Below are positions 45,466 through 53,955 of a stretch of 64,000 bases of DNA, piece by piece (within the stretch, counting starts at the first letter, position 1; each line of letters starts with the position of its first letter). The notes under the pieces are model-generated. The model did not search any database. It saw only the letters and a program-made list of their open reading frames with translations, and had not been told where the DNA came from. The stretch covers positions 2,202,001 to 2,266,000 of the forward strand of contig NZ_CP116413.1 in the NCBI RefSeq assembly GCF_030064675.1, written 5' to 3'. The translations under genes were made by a program, and so were the position numbers. This stretch comes from Crossiella sp. CA-258035 (GTDB lineage Bacteria > Actinomycetota > Actinomycetes > Mycobacteriales > Pseudonocardiaceae).

Positions 45466-46925
45466 CCACCGCGCCGCAGCGGGTCGCGGTGGTGGGCGGC
45501 GGCATCGCCGGGCTCACCGTGGCGCACCGGCTGCGCGGCCTGCTCGGCGAGCAGGTCAGGGTGACCGTGCTGGAGCAGACCGACCGGCTCGGCGGCAAGC
45601 TGCGCACCGAGGAGCTGGCCGGCGCGCCGGTGGACGTGGGCGCGGAGGCATTCGTCACCCGCCGCACCGAGGGCGTGGAGCTGGTCGCCGAGCTGGGGCT
45701 GGGTGAGCAGTTGCGGCACCCGCTGCGCGCCGCGCCGACCATCCACGCGGGCGGGGTGACCAGGGGGCTGCCGCCGCGCACCTTCCTCGGTGTCCCGGCC
45801 GAACCCGCCATCCTGCGCGAGGTGCTCAGCCCGGATGGCTTCGCCAAGGCGATGGCCGAGCCGGAGCTGCCGCCGCTGCGCCCGGACGGCCCCGACTGGG
45901 ACGTGCCGGTCGCCGATCTGCTCGGCGCCCGCTTCGGCGCTGAGGTGGTGGACCGGCTGGCCGAACCGCTGCTCGGCGGGGTTTACGCGGGCCGCGCGGC
46001 CGGGCTCGGCGTGCGCGCCACCATGCCGCCGCTGGTCGACGCCCTCGAGCAGGGTGCGGGCTCGCTGACCGCCGCGGCCGCCAAGGTGCTCGGGCCGGGA
46101 CTGAAGCCGGGGGAGACCCGGCCGCCGGTGTTCGGCGCGCTGGCAGGCGGCATGGCCGAGCTGGTGACGCGGCTGGCCGAGAGCTCCGGCGCGGAGCTGC
46201 GGCTCGGCGTCACCGTCCGCGGGCTGCGCCGCACGCCCGAGGGCTGGCGGCTGGAGCTGGGCTCGGCGGCCAGCCCGGAGTTCCTGGACGCCGACGCCGT
46301 GGTGCTGGCCGTGCCGGCCCCGGCCGCGCGCAAGCTGCTCGCCGAGGAGGTGCCCGCGGCGGCCGCGGCCTACGCGCGGATCGAGGTGTCCTCGATGGCC
46401 GTGGTGGCCCTCGCGCTGCCCGAGGGGGCCGAGCTGCCCGCGGCCTCCGGGGTGCTGCTGGCCGTGGGCGAGCGGCACGCCGACGGCACGCCGTTCACCG
46501 CCAAGGCGTTCACCTTCTCCAGCCGCAAGTGGGGCCACTTCGCCGAGCGCGGCACCCTGCTGCGCGCCTCGGTCGGCCGCTACGGCGAAACCGAGACCCT
46601 GCAACGAGACGACACCGAGCTGATCGCCGCGGTGCGCGCCGACCTGGCCGAGCTGACCGGGGTGCGGGCCGAGCCGGTGGAGGCGATCGTGCGGCGCTGG
46701 GGCGGCGGACTGCCGCAGTACGCGGTCGGGCACACCGCCACGGTGGCCGCGATCGAGGCCGCCGTCGGCGAGGTGCCGGGGCTGGCGGTGGCGGGCGCGA
46801 GCCTGCACGGGGTGGGGATTCCGGCGTGCATCGCGACCGGGCAGGCCGCGGCGACCCGTGTCGCCACTCACCTGGCCGTCGCCCGTCGCCCGACTGGTGC
46901 GAGTATGGGGACATGGCGCGGCTGA
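45462..46925 (+). CDS. hemG: Coproporphyrinogen III oxidase (HemG/HemY type, CgoX)
   Basis: This 487-residue FAD enzyme has the dinucleotide-binding motif [17 protein letters not shown] at its N-terminus and the FAD-binding C-terminal motif [26 protein letters not shown]. In actinobacteria this protein oxidises coproporphyrinogen III, the substrate of the coproporphyrin-dependent branch, rather than protoporphyrinogen. It overlaps hemE by ATGA and hemQ by 13 nt, so all three are co-translated. Confidence 0.95.
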   Translation: MTTAPQRVAVVGGGIAGLTVAHRLRGLLGEQVRVTVLEQTDRLGGKLRTEELAGAPVDVGAEAFVTRRTEGVELVAELGLGEQLRHPLRAAPTIHAGGVTRGLPPRTFLGVPAEPAILREVLSPDGFAKAMAEPELPPLRPDGPDWDVPVADLLGARFGAEVVDRLAEPLLGGVYAGRAAGLGVRATMPPLVDALEQGAGSLTAAAAKVLGPGLKPGETRPPVFGALAGGMAELVTRLAESSGAELRLGVTVRGLRRTPEGWRLELGSAASPEFLDADAVVLAVPAPAARKLLAEEVPAAAAAYARIEVSSMAVVALALPEGAELPAASGVLLAVGERHADGTPFTAKAFTFSSRKWGHFAERGTLLRASVGRYGETETLQRDDTELIAAVRADLAELTGVRAEPVEAIVRRWGGGLPQYAVGHTATVAAIEAAVGEVPGLAVAGASLHGVGIPACIATGQAAATRVATHLAVARRPTGASMGTWRG

Positions 46926-47608
46926 ACTACAACGAACTCAACGACACCATCCGGTACACCATGTGGTCGGTCTTCCGGATCCAGCAGGGCGTGCTGCCCG
47001 AGGACCGCGCGCAGGCGGCCCAGGCCACCTCCGAGTACCTGGAGTCGTTGGCGGACAAGGGCGTTGTCGTCCGCGGCGTGTACGACGTCGCCGGGCTGCG
47101 CGCCGACGCGGACTTCATGATCTGGTGGCACGCCGAGGAGATCGAGCAGGTGCAGGCGGCCTACAACGGCTTCCGCCGCAGCACCCCGCTCGGCCGCGCC
47201 TCGACCCCGGTGTGGAGCAACGTGGCGCTGCACCGGCCCGCGGAGTTCAACCGCAGCCACATCCCGGCGTTCCTGGCCGGCGAGGACCCGCGCAAGTACA
47301 TCTGCGTGTACCCGTTCGTGCGGTCCTACGAGTGGTACCTGCTGCCCGATGAGGAACGCCGCAAGATGCTGGCCGACCACGGCAAGGAGGCCCGCGACTA
47401 CCCGGACGTGCGGGCCAACACGGTGGCCTCCTTCGCCCTCGGCGACTACGAGTGGGTGCTGGCCTTCGAGGCCGACGAGCTGCACCGGATCGTCGACCTG
47501 ATGCGGCACCTGCGCGGCACCGAGGCGCGGCTGCACGTGCGGGAGGAGATCCCGTTCTACACCGGCACCCGGATGCCGGTCGCCGACCTGATCGCCAACC
47601 TGCCGTAG
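46913..47608 (+). CDS. hemQ: Coproheme decarboxylase (HemQ/ChdC)
   Basis: This 231-residue chlorite-dismutase-fold enzyme turns coproheme into heme b. Residues expected from the Corynebacterium enzyme are present with an offset of two: the catalytic Tyr133 (CVYPFVRSY), the distal His116 (NRSHIPAF) and the axial His156 (LADHG). This places it in the actinobacterial ChdC class and supports the coproporphyrin-dependent route. It overlaps hemG. Confidence 0.95.
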   Translation: MARLNYNELNDTIRYTMWSVFRIQQGVLPEDRAQAAQATSEYLESLADKGVVVRGVYDVAGLRADADFMIWWHAEEIEQVQAAYNGFRRSTPLGRASTPVWSNVALHRPAEFNRSHIPAFLAGEDPRKYICVYPFVRSYEWYLLPDEERRKMLADHGKEARDYPDVRANTVASFALGDYEWVLAFEADELHRIVDLMRHLRGTEARLHVREEIPFYTGTRMPVADLIANLP

Positions 47609-47623
47609 TCCTGGAAAGTGCTC

Positions 47624-48256
47624 ATGCGCAAGGCAGTTCGCGTCGCCGCCGCCGCGGGAGCCTGGACGGCCCTCGCCGGCGCGACCTGGTTCGCCCTGGC
47701 CAGGCTGGCCACCGCGGTCAGCCTGCGGCGCGGCGCCGAACTGCAACGCTGGCGCTGGCTGCACGAGCTGCTGCCGCTGCACCTGCGCCGCTTCCTGCTG
47801 GTCACCGCGGGGGTCGACGAGTCGGTCCCCGCGCTGCGCAGCGTCTTGGCCCCGGCCCGCGGCCTGGTGGTGGACGTGATCGCGCACCGGCGGGCCGTGG
47901 TCAGCCTGCTCCGCCCGGAGACGGTGCGGGTGGTCCCGGCCCGCCCGGAGTCGCTGCCCGGCAGGCCCGGTTCGGTGGACGTGGTGCTGGCCGTCTTCGC
48001 CGCCCACGAGCTCCGCGAACCCCGGGAACGCGAGGCCCTCTTCGCCGAGGTGCGGCGGCTGCTCAGCGCGGACGGCCGGATGGTGCTCATCGAACAGCAC
48101 CGCGAGGCCAGGACCCTGGCGGTCTTCGGACCGGGCGCCTGGCAGTTCTACCCGAGCGAGGAGTGGCGGCGGGCGGCGGCCCTGGCCGGCCTGAAGGTGA
48201 TCGCCACCCGCCGGGTCAGCCCGTTCGTCACCGGCTGGGCCCTGGCCGCCGCCTGA
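47624..48256 (+). CDS. Methyltransferase-fold protein, possibly inactive
   Basis: This 210-residue protein starts with a membrane-type helix (VAAAAGAWTALAGATWFALARL) and continues as a class I methyltransferase-like fold (VDVVLAVFAAHELREPREREALFAEVRRLLSADGRMVLIEQH). It matches Rv2675c at the end of the haem operon. The usual glycine-rich SAM motif I is missing: the equivalent stretch reads GLVVDVIAHRRAVV. It may be a degenerate or non-catalytic member. The ATG at 47624 has GGAAAG upstream. Confidence 0.8.
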   Translation: MRKAVRVAAAAGAWTALAGATWFALARLATAVSLRRGAELQRWRWLHELLPLHLRRFLLVTAGVDESVPALRSVLAPARGLVVDVIAHRRAVVSLLRPETVRVVPARPESLPGRPGSVDVVLAVFAAHELREPREREALFAEVRRLLSADGRMVLIEQHREARTLAVFGPGAWQFYPSEEWRRAAALAGLKVIATRRVSPFVTGWALAAA

Positions 48257-48260
48257 GCGG

Positions 48261-49604
48261 TCAGTCCCGATCCGGGATCCAGGACCCGTGGATGCCCGAG
48301 GGCACCCGGTGCGGCAGCTCGACCACCGCCACCGGCGCGGCGCCCAGATCACGGGCGTCCAGCACCAGCAACTCGGAGTTGTCCCGCCGCAGGTCACTGA
48401 CCACGGTCAGCAGATACCCGTCATCCTCCGCACCGCCACCCGCGGCCGGCACGAACACGGCCTCACCGGGCATCCGCTCCGGCCCCAGCGGCAGCACCTG
48501 ACGCCCACCGGTGGCATCGTCGTACTTGACCACCGCGTACTGCTCCAGCCCCGCGCCCGGCATCGCCACCGCGTACCCGAACCGCGCCGGCGCCCCCGCG
48601 AAGTCCTCGTTGATGGTGGGGAACTCGGTCACCAGATCATCCACCCGCTCCTCCTTCGCCACCCCGGTCACCGGATCCAAGATCCACCGATGCCGGACCG
48701 AACCGACCAACGGCACCGAGGGATGTCCAGGCGCGCCGACCCACCACTTCCACGAGGACTCCCACGCGGCCCGGTCGTAACGCGGCCCGTCCAGCACGAT
48801 GCGTCCGTCGGCGTCCTCGTAGGCGTTGGCCACGTGCAGCAGCGCCGAGGGCGCCACCTCGAACCAGGTGACCACGGGCTCGCCCACCCGCGGCATGACC
48901 CCGATGCGCGGCCGGTAGTCATCACTCCAGCGGTAGGGAATGCTGGACCGCTCGGCCGGATCGAACACCACGGGCAGGTCCAGCCAGAGCACATGCCCCC
49001 GGGTCAGCCCGAAGTCGTGCATCAGCGAAGGCCCCGCCCCGTCCACCACCACCGCCCGCGTGATGTGCCCGGCGGCGCTGGCGACGTAGTACGTCAGATG
49101 CGGCGGAACGGCCGAGTACCCGAAGAAGTGCAACTCCCCACTGACCGGATCCTCCTTGGGATGCGCGGTCATCGCCGTCCGCAACCGCCCCCCGAAGTCG
49201 AACGCCCCCAAGGTCTCCAGCTCCCCCGACAACTCGAACGGCACATTGGCTTCTTGGAGCGCGAGGATGCGCCCGGCGTGCTCGATGACGTGGGTGCCCG
49301 CGACGCTCGCGGTGAGATCGACCGATCCGTCGGCTCGTTGGTAGGGCGCGCCGTCGAGGGCCGGGGTGCGGACCCAGCGGTTGCGGTACCACTCGGCTCG
49401 TCCGGCCCGGAGCCGGAGACCGTGCACCATGCCCGCGCCTTTGAACCAGTGGGTGGGGGTGTCGCCGGGTTTCGGGTTGTGGCCGTTGCGGAAGTAGCGG
49501 CCGGTGAGTTCGGGCGGGAGGGTGCCGCGGATGGTGAGCTGGGTGACGGTGTGCTCGGCGGCGACCGGGGTGTAGTGGCCGGTCAGGTAGGGCGGGGTGG
49601 ACAT
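48261..49604 (-). CDS. Carotenoid oxygenase
   Basis: This 447-residue non-heme iron dioxygenase of the RPE65/carotenoid-cleavage family has its four iron-binding histidines in AHPKEDP, MHDFGLTRGHVLW, LHVANAYED and the C-terminal IHGSWIPD. It cleaves carotenoids, apocarotenoids or stilbenoids at a double bond. A perfect TetR-type palindrome (49623-49642) lies 18 bp before the start codon, so expression is probably controlled by the TetR protein encoded upstream. The product is soluble. Confidence 0.93.
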   Translation of the reverse strand: MSTPPYLTGHYTPVAAEHTVTQLTIRGTLPPELTGRYFRNGHNPKPGDTPTHWFKGAGMVHGLRLRAGRAEWYRNRWVRTPALDGAPYQRADGSVDLTASVAGTHVIEHAGRILALQEANVPFELSGELETLGAFDFGGRLRTAMTAHPKEDPVSGELHFFGYSAVPPHLTYYVASAAGHITRAVVVDGAGPSLMHDFGLTRGHVLWLDLPVVFDPAERSSIPYRWSDDYRPRIGVMPRVGEPVVTWFEVAPSALLHVANAYEDADGRIVLDGPRYDRAAWESSWKWWVGAPGHPSVPLVGSVRHRWILDPVTGVAKEERVDDLVTEFPTINEDFAGAPARFGYAVAMPGAGLEQYAVVKYDDATGGRQVLPLGPERMPGEAVFVPAAGGGAEDDGYLLTVVSDLRRDNSELLVLDARDLGAAPVAVVELPHRVPSGIHGSWIPDRD

Positions 49605-49622
49605 GGTCGGCTCTCCTTTGGT

Positions 49623-49642
49623 GTGAGTGATTGATCACTCAC
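49623..49642. promoter_or_regulatory. Palindromic operator upstream of carotenoid oxygenase
   Basis: GTGAGTGATTGATCACTCAC has perfect 9-bp arms around TG and lies 18 bp upstream of the oxygenase start. It shares its arms with the palindrome at the TetR gene start. Confidence 0.8.
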
Positions 49643-49754
49643 TCTTGTGGCGAAATGAAGGCCGACTGTCGGAGTCGGCCTGGTGGACGCTGACGTGGGC
49701 TTGGTCGGTGATGCGGTTCAGCTGCTGAGCAGGTTCGGTCGATGGCGGCGATCG

Positions 49755-50148
49755 TTGAGTGGTCGATCACTCATTGCGTCGGTCTGTGAGGCTCGGGTGT
49801 CCCCCGTCCCCGTCCCCGTCCCTGCCCCTGCCCCTGCTGGTGCTGGTGCCGTGCTGTGCTGTGCCGTGCGAATGCCATGCCATGCCATGCCATGCCATGC
49901 CATGCCATGCCATGCGCCGCGCCGCGTGCCGTGCCGTGCCGTGCGACGTGCCGTGCCGTGCGACGTGTACGGGCTGGACTGGGCCGGGCCGGGCCGTGTT
50001 GTGTCGTGCAGTGCGGGTGCCATGTCAGTGCCAGTACCCGTGCCGGTGTTGGCGGCGTGGGTCAGTGAGTGGTCGATCACTCACTGCCTGGGCGTGCTGA
50101 GTGGTTGATCGCTCACTGGGGTAGGGCATTTAGTGGTCGACCACTCAC
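49755..50148. repeat. Four dispersed 20-bp palindromes (island 2)
   Basis: Copies lie at 49755-49774, 50065-50084, 50097-50116 and 50129-50148. The copy at 50065 extends to a 24-bp near-palindrome starting CAGTGAGTGG. The whole stretch 49605-50299 (695 bp) has no believable gene; the long reading frames in it are products of the repeats. The arms match those of the two operators on either side. Confidence 0.85.
49801..49970 (+). repeat. Pentamer-based low-complexity tract
   Basis: The tract runs from CCCGT and CCCTG units through GTGCT and then eight full ATGCC units (49872-49911) to GTGCC units, including a doubled GTGCCGTGCCGTGCGAC (about 49936-49965). Neighbouring blocks share the five-base period. 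It lies between palindrome copies and has no coding sense. Confidence 0.85.
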
Positions 50149-50299
50149 TGGTTTGGAGTGGTCGGGTGCGGATCGTTCGGTGGGGCGGTGGGGCGGTGAG
50201 CGGGCGGTCTGCGGTGTTCGGCGATCGGGAGGGTCGATCGGTCAAGGAGTATCGGCTGGCCAAATGGGGTGCTTGGGTGGCGGGGCTGGAGCTGGTTGG

Positions 50300-50863
50300 T
50301 CAGTAGTGGCGGATGCCTTCGGACAGCGTGTTCGCCCACGGCGCGTCCACGCCCTCAGCGCCCATCGCCACCACCAGGTGACAGAGCGCGCCCCGGGAGA
50401 AGAAATGCTGGACCTGGTGATCCGTTCCGTTGGACACGCTGCGCACGTACTCCACCAGCTGCGCGTACCCCGCTTGCACCGCTGCGCGCACGGTCTCGTC
50501 CGAAGCTGCTGCGGCCTGGGCGTGCAGTTGCACCAGCAACAGGTCGCGGTCGGTGACCAGGCGGGCGTAGGCGGCGCCCAGGGCGCTCAGTACTACCTCT
50601 GGGGCGCTGGCCTGGGTTGCGGTGGCGCCCCGGGTCAGTGCTTCCCTGATCTGGTTGAAGCACCGCTCGACGACTGCCACGAACAGTGCTTCCTTGTTCG
50701 GGAACAGGCGGTAGATGTAGGCCTGGGAGATGCCGGCGAGTTTGGCGACCTCGGTGGTCGTGGTGCCGTAGTAGCCCTTGGCGGCGAATGCTCCTACCGC
50801 TGTGCGCAGCACGGTTTCTCGTCGTTCGTCCGCTGTTGACAGCACTCGGCCCGTTCCGCCCAT
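50300..50863 (-). CDS. TetR-family regulator
   Basis: This 187-residue protein has an N-terminal helix-turn-helix (TTTTEVAKLAGISQAYIYRLFPNKEALFVAVV) and an all-helical ligand domain. The ATG at 50863 directly touches a 20-bp palindrome, so it most likely represses itself; no ribosome site can fit, which implies a leaderless message or the GTG six codons in. The same palindrome precedes the carotenoid oxygenase, so an apocarotenoid-like ligand is a reasonable guess. Confidence 0.9.
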   Translation of the reverse strand: MGGTGRVLSTADERRETVLRTAVGAFAAKGYYGTTTTEVAKLAGISQAYIYRLFPNKEALFVAVVERCFNQIREALTRGATATQASAPEVVLSALGAAYARLVTDRDLLLVQLHAQAAAASDETVRAAVQAGYAQLVEYVRSVSNGTDHQVQHFFSRGALCHLVVAMGAEGVDAPWANTLSEGIRHY

Positions 50864-50883
50864 GTGAGTAATAAACCACTCAC
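50864..50883. promoter_or_regulatory. Palindromic operator at the TetR start codon
   Basis: GTGAGTAATAAACCACTCAC; the right half is identical to that of the island palindromes. It abuts the start codon with no gap. Confidence 0.78.
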
Positions 50884-50942
50884 ACTTTTTGGGGTCAAGC
50901 GGGGGGCGGGGGCGACAGGTGTGCGGGTTGTGGTGTTCGGGG

Positions 50943-51284
50943 TCAGCGGCGGGGGCGGGGCCACCAGCGGCGGCGGGGTTTGGGGAGGTGGCCTTGGGTG
51001 ACCAGCCAGTCGGCGAAGGTGTTGGCGTCTGTGCGGGCGCCGACGCCTTCCCGGCGGGGGTGCGTGGTGGCGTACGCGTCGAACAGTTCGCGGAACCGTT
51101 CGCCCAGTCGCTCGGGGAGATCGGGGCGCAGGGCGGCGGTGACGCGGCGGCGTTTGGCGCGCAGGGCCTGGGACTGGGCTTGGAGGCGGGTGGGGTTGAA
51201 GCCGGTGGGGAGCGGGCCGTTGGCCAGCAGGGCGTGCAGGAGGGTGGACTGGGCTGCGGCCAGGCGGGTGCGGGGGTCGGTCAT
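50943..51284 (-). CDS. Small partner of DUF692 enzyme (SCO6045-like)
   Basis: This 113-residue basic protein is last in a five-gene operon and overlaps the DUF692 gene as ATGA. The middle has [31 protein letters not shown], and the end is very basic and Trp-rich ([10 protein letters not shown]). DUF692 enzymes often need a small partner (MbnC for MbnB, DUF2063 proteins for BufB) that binds the substrate peptide. This protein resembles, from memory, the SCO6045-like family and is proposed to play that role. No catalytic motif is seen. Confidence 0.75.
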   Translation of the reverse strand: MTDPRTRLAAAQSTLLHALLANGPLPTGFNPTRLQAQSQALRAKRRRVTAALRPDLPERLGERFRELFDAYATTHPRREGVGARTDANTFADWLVTQGHLPKPRRRWWPRPRR

Positions 51285-52096
51285 CGGGGGGCCTCGACCA
51301 CTGCGCGAATGGCAGCTAGTTCGGTGGCGAGTTCGGCGTCTGGGGGGTAGGCGTCGTCGCGTTCCAGGAGGACGCCGGGTGGGGTGACTCGGGCGCACAG
51401 GTCGGCGAGCAGGTCCAGGACCTGCTGGGGGACGGCGTGGGCGTGGGTGTCGTGGTAGAGGCCGTGTTCGGTGGTGCCACCGGCGACGTGCACGTAGGCC
51501 AGGCGTTCCAGGGGCAGGGTGGTGAGGAACTCTTCCGGGTCGGTGCCCAGGTTGAGGTTGTTGGCGTGCAGGTTGGCCACGTCCACCAGCAGAAGACAGT
51601 CAGTGCGTTCGGCCAGTTCGGTGAGGAACTGGGCCTCGGTGAGCTCGTTGCCGGGCCAGTCGATCAGGGCGGCCACGTTCTCCAGCGCCAGCGGGACCGG
51701 GAGGTCGCGTTGGGCGTCTTTGACGTTGGCGCACAGCACATCCAGCGCGTCTCGGGTGCGCGGGACGGGCATCAGGTGGCCCGCTTCGATGCCGCCTGCC
51801 CTGACGAAGGCCACGTGGTCGCTCACCAGCGGGGCGCCCAGGCGTTCGGCGATGGTGGCGAGGTGGTGGACTCGTTGGGGCACAACGGGGTCCGCGCCGC
51901 CCAGGGACAGGGTCACCGCGTGCGGGAGGACCGGGACTCCTCTGGCGCGCAGGATCTCCAGGGACTCCGGGAGGGTGGGGCCGGACAGGTTCTCGGCCAC
52001 CACCTCCACGAAGTCGACCTCGGGCAGGCGTTCCACGGTCAGGTCGATCTCCGGGCGCCAGCCGATGCCGACGCCCAGGTGCGGGATCCGGGTCAT
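51281..52096 (-). CDS. DUF692 multinuclear iron oxygenase (MNIO, MbnB-like)
   Basis: This 271-residue TIM-barrel protein has the DUF692 landmarks: GVGIGWR (8-14), [19 protein letters not shown] with His59, SDH (92-94), ALEN (Glu139), [10 protein letters not shown] (Asp172, Asn175), YVHVAG (His203), DTHAHAVP (Asp216, His218) and LLERDD (Glu245). These supply the metal ligands of the multi-iron site. Known members (MbnB, TglH, BufB) modify cysteine or neighbouring residues in ribosomal peptides. The ATG at 52096 overlaps the upstream membrane-protein stop as ATGA, and its own stop overlaps the small partner, so all three are coupled. Confidence 0.92.
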   Translation of the reverse strand: MTRIPHLGVGIGWRPEIDLTVERLPEVDFVEVVAENLSGPTLPESLEILRARGVPVLPHAVTLSLGGADPVVPQRVHHLATIAERLGAPLVSDHVAFVRAGGIEAGHLMPVPRTRDALDVLCANVKDAQRDLPVPLALENVAALIDWPGNELTEAQFLTELAERTDCLLLVDVANLHANNLNLGTDPEEFLTTLPLERLAYVHVAGGTTEHGLYHDTHAHAVPQQVLDLLADLCARVTPPGVLLERDDAYPPDAELATELAAIRAVVEAPR

Positions 52097-52974
52097 CCGC
52101 CGCACCCACCGCCGCCTCCGCCGCTGCTGCCACCGCAGCCGCCGCCTCCGCCGCCGGAGCCGCAGCTGCTGCCGCCGCCCGCGCCGCCGGTGTCGGGGGC
52201 CAGGCCCGCGGCGATGGCGGAGTCGGGGTGCGAGCTCATTCCGTGGAACGCCACCAGGAACAGCACTTCGGCGCTCACCACTGAGGCGGCCGTGTTGAGC
52301 AGGGTGTTGTCCGAGCGCCTGCGCGCGGCCTCGGTTCGGGCGCGTTCCAGCGCGCGGCGGCCGAGGGTGGTGGCCTTGGGGCCGGGGACCAGGGCGGCGG
52401 CCAGGGTCAGGATGGCGGTCAGGGTCAGCAGGAAGACCAGGAAGCCGACGGGTTTGCCGTTGCTGACGCCGTCGGCGAGGCGGAGCGCGCCGACCAGCGC
52501 GACCGGTGCGAAGCAGGCGGCGGCGGAGAACCGGGCCGTGCGGGCGCGCTCCGGGTGCACCAGCAGGTTCGCCTGGATCAGGCGCTGGCGCAGCTCACCC
52601 AGCTCGGGGGAGCGGTTCAGCTGTTTGGTCGCGGCTTCCACGCCGTCGGCCGGTTTGCGGTCCCGCACGGCCGTCAGCACCCGGCTGTCGACCATGGACT
52701 CCGCCTGCTTGCCGGTGGCCGCCGGGCGCGTGCCCCGGCTGACCCGCAGCGCGTCGGTGGCGACCAGCCGGGCCACGGCCGCCTCCACCAGGCGGCGGGT
52801 GCCGCCGGAGAGGTAGGCCGCCTCGTCCACGGTCAGCTCAGGGGTGCGCGGGTGCGCGCCGGTGAGCTTGCGCGCGGACAGGCGGCGGCGGATGGCCACC
52901 GCGACGGTGACGATCAGCGCCAGTGCGTACAGGCCGAGGAACTCCGGGCCCGTCAGGCCCCACGTGTCGTGCAT
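52093..52974 (-). CDS. TIGR04222-type membrane protein with Gly/Cys tail (3 Cys)
   Basis: This 293-residue protein starts with the TIGR04222-like [12 protein letters not shown] and has one membrane segment at residues 12-28, a cytoplasmic domain, then two membrane segments near residues 148-200. The last 31 residues are Gly/Ser-rich with three cysteines in [14 protein letters not shown] and GGCGG at the very end. A soluble modifying enzyme could reach this tail if it is cytoplasmic, as the positive-inside pattern suggests. It directly precedes the DUF692 gene (ATGA overlap) and is the best candidate substrate. Confidence 0.85.
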   Translation of the reverse strand: MHDTWGLTGPEFLGLYALALIVTVAVAIRRRLSARKLTGAHPRTPELTVDEAAYLSGGTRRLVEAAVARLVATDALRVSRGTRPAATGKQAESMVDSRVLTAVRDRKPADGVEAATKQLNRSPELGELRQRLIQANLLVHPERARTARFSAAACFAPVALVGALRLADGVSNGKPVGFLVFLLTLTAILTLAAALVPGPKATTLGRRALERARTEAARRRSDNTLLNTAASVVSAEVLFLVAFHGMSSHPDSAIAAGLAPDTGGAGGGSSCGSGGGGGGCGGSSGGGGGGCGG

Positions 52975-53010
52975 GTCGCCACCCCCAGGTGCCGTTGTGG
53001 TGTAACGGGA

Positions 53011-53913
53011 TCAACCCCCGCAGCCGCCGCCCCCGCCCCCGCCGCAGCTGCTGCCACCGCTGCTGGAGGAGGAACAGGACGAGGAGGAGGAACTGCTGCC
53101 CGAGCAGGAAGAACCGCCTGCCGAGCCGCCGCCCGAGCCCGGCAGCGCCAGCACCTTGCTGACCTCGTCGTCCGGGAAGGCCGCGAGGCCGCCGATCGCG
53201 ACCAGCATCGCCGCGCCGCCGAGCAGGGCCAGCTGGTCGTTGTTGTCCGCCCTCGGTTCGTGGCGAACGGTGGTCTGGAACTGGGTGAGCGTGCGCACAC
53301 CCGCCTGGGTGAGCCGGTTGACCTTGGCCAGCAACGCGATCAGGGCCAGCACCGCGGTCAGCGCCAGCAGCCAGACCAGGTAGCCGACCGGCCTGCCGTT
53401 GCCGGTGCCGTCGGCCACCCGGACCACGCCGATCAGCAGCAGCACCGCGAAGGCCGCCGCCCCGCGCAGCCTGGCCTGCCACTGCTGCCTGCGCGAGACC
53501 ACCAGGCCCAGCGTCTCCAGCCGGTTGCGCACCTGTCCCACCAGCGGGTGATCCTCGAACTTCGCCCGCAGGCTGCCCAGCGTGGCCGCCGGGTTCGCCC
53601 TGGAGTTCAGCTCGGCCAGGATCGCCTGGTCCAGTGGGTGCCGCGCGGTCAGGCCGGTGACGCTGAGCCAGCTGCCCCTGGCGGCGCGCAGGCTGCCCGC
53701 CTCCAGCATCCTGGCCACCGCGGTGAAGACCACCTGGGCCCCGCCGCCGGCGAGGTAGGCCACGTCGTCCGCGCTGAGCCGCCCCGCACCGGGGGCCATC
53801 TCGGCGCGCCGGACCGACCGGCGCGCCCAGACCGCCACCACGATCGAGACAACCAGCCCCAGGCAGTACAGGAGCAGGAACTGCGGCCCGGTCAGGCCCC
53901 ACGTCTCGGTCAT
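53011..53913 (-). CDS. TIGR04222-type membrane protein with Ser/Gly/Cys tail (4 Cys)
   Basis: This 300-residue paralogue has the same layout (WGLTGPQFLLLY start; membrane segments near residues 10-28 and 145-190). Its tail is Ser-rich and then Gly-rich with four cysteines ([31 protein letters not shown]), and it also ends in CGG. The ribosome site is GAGGTGGG. It lies 36 bp before the next paralogue in the same operon. Confidence 0.85.
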   Translation of the reverse strand: MTETWGLTGPQFLLLYCLGLVVSIVVAVWARRSVRRAEMAPGAGRLSADDVAYLAGGGAQVVFTAVARMLEAGSLRAARGSWLSVTGLTARHPLDQAILAELNSRANPAATLGSLRAKFEDHPLVGQVRNRLETLGLVVSRRQQWQARLRGAAAFAVLLLIGVVRVADGTGNGRPVGYLVWLLALTAVLALIALLAKVNRLTQAGVRTLTQFQTTVRHEPRADNNDQLALLGGAAMLVAIGGLAAFPDDEVSKVLALPGSGGGSAGGSSCSGSSSSSSSCSSSSSGGSSCGGGGGGGCGG

Positions 53914-53955
53914 CGCCCACCTCGTGTCGCTCTTGGTTGGGGCGACGGTAGCGCG

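Noticed and set aside
49872-49915. Regular ATGCC repeat as a possible CRISPR-like array
   Set aside because: The unit is 5 bp with no spacers and no cas genes nearby; it is a microsatellite.
49683-50839. Frames of 90-250 codons in the island near the carotenoid oxygenase
   Set aside because: They translate the repeats (runs of MPCHA or similar) or run antisense to the TetR gene.
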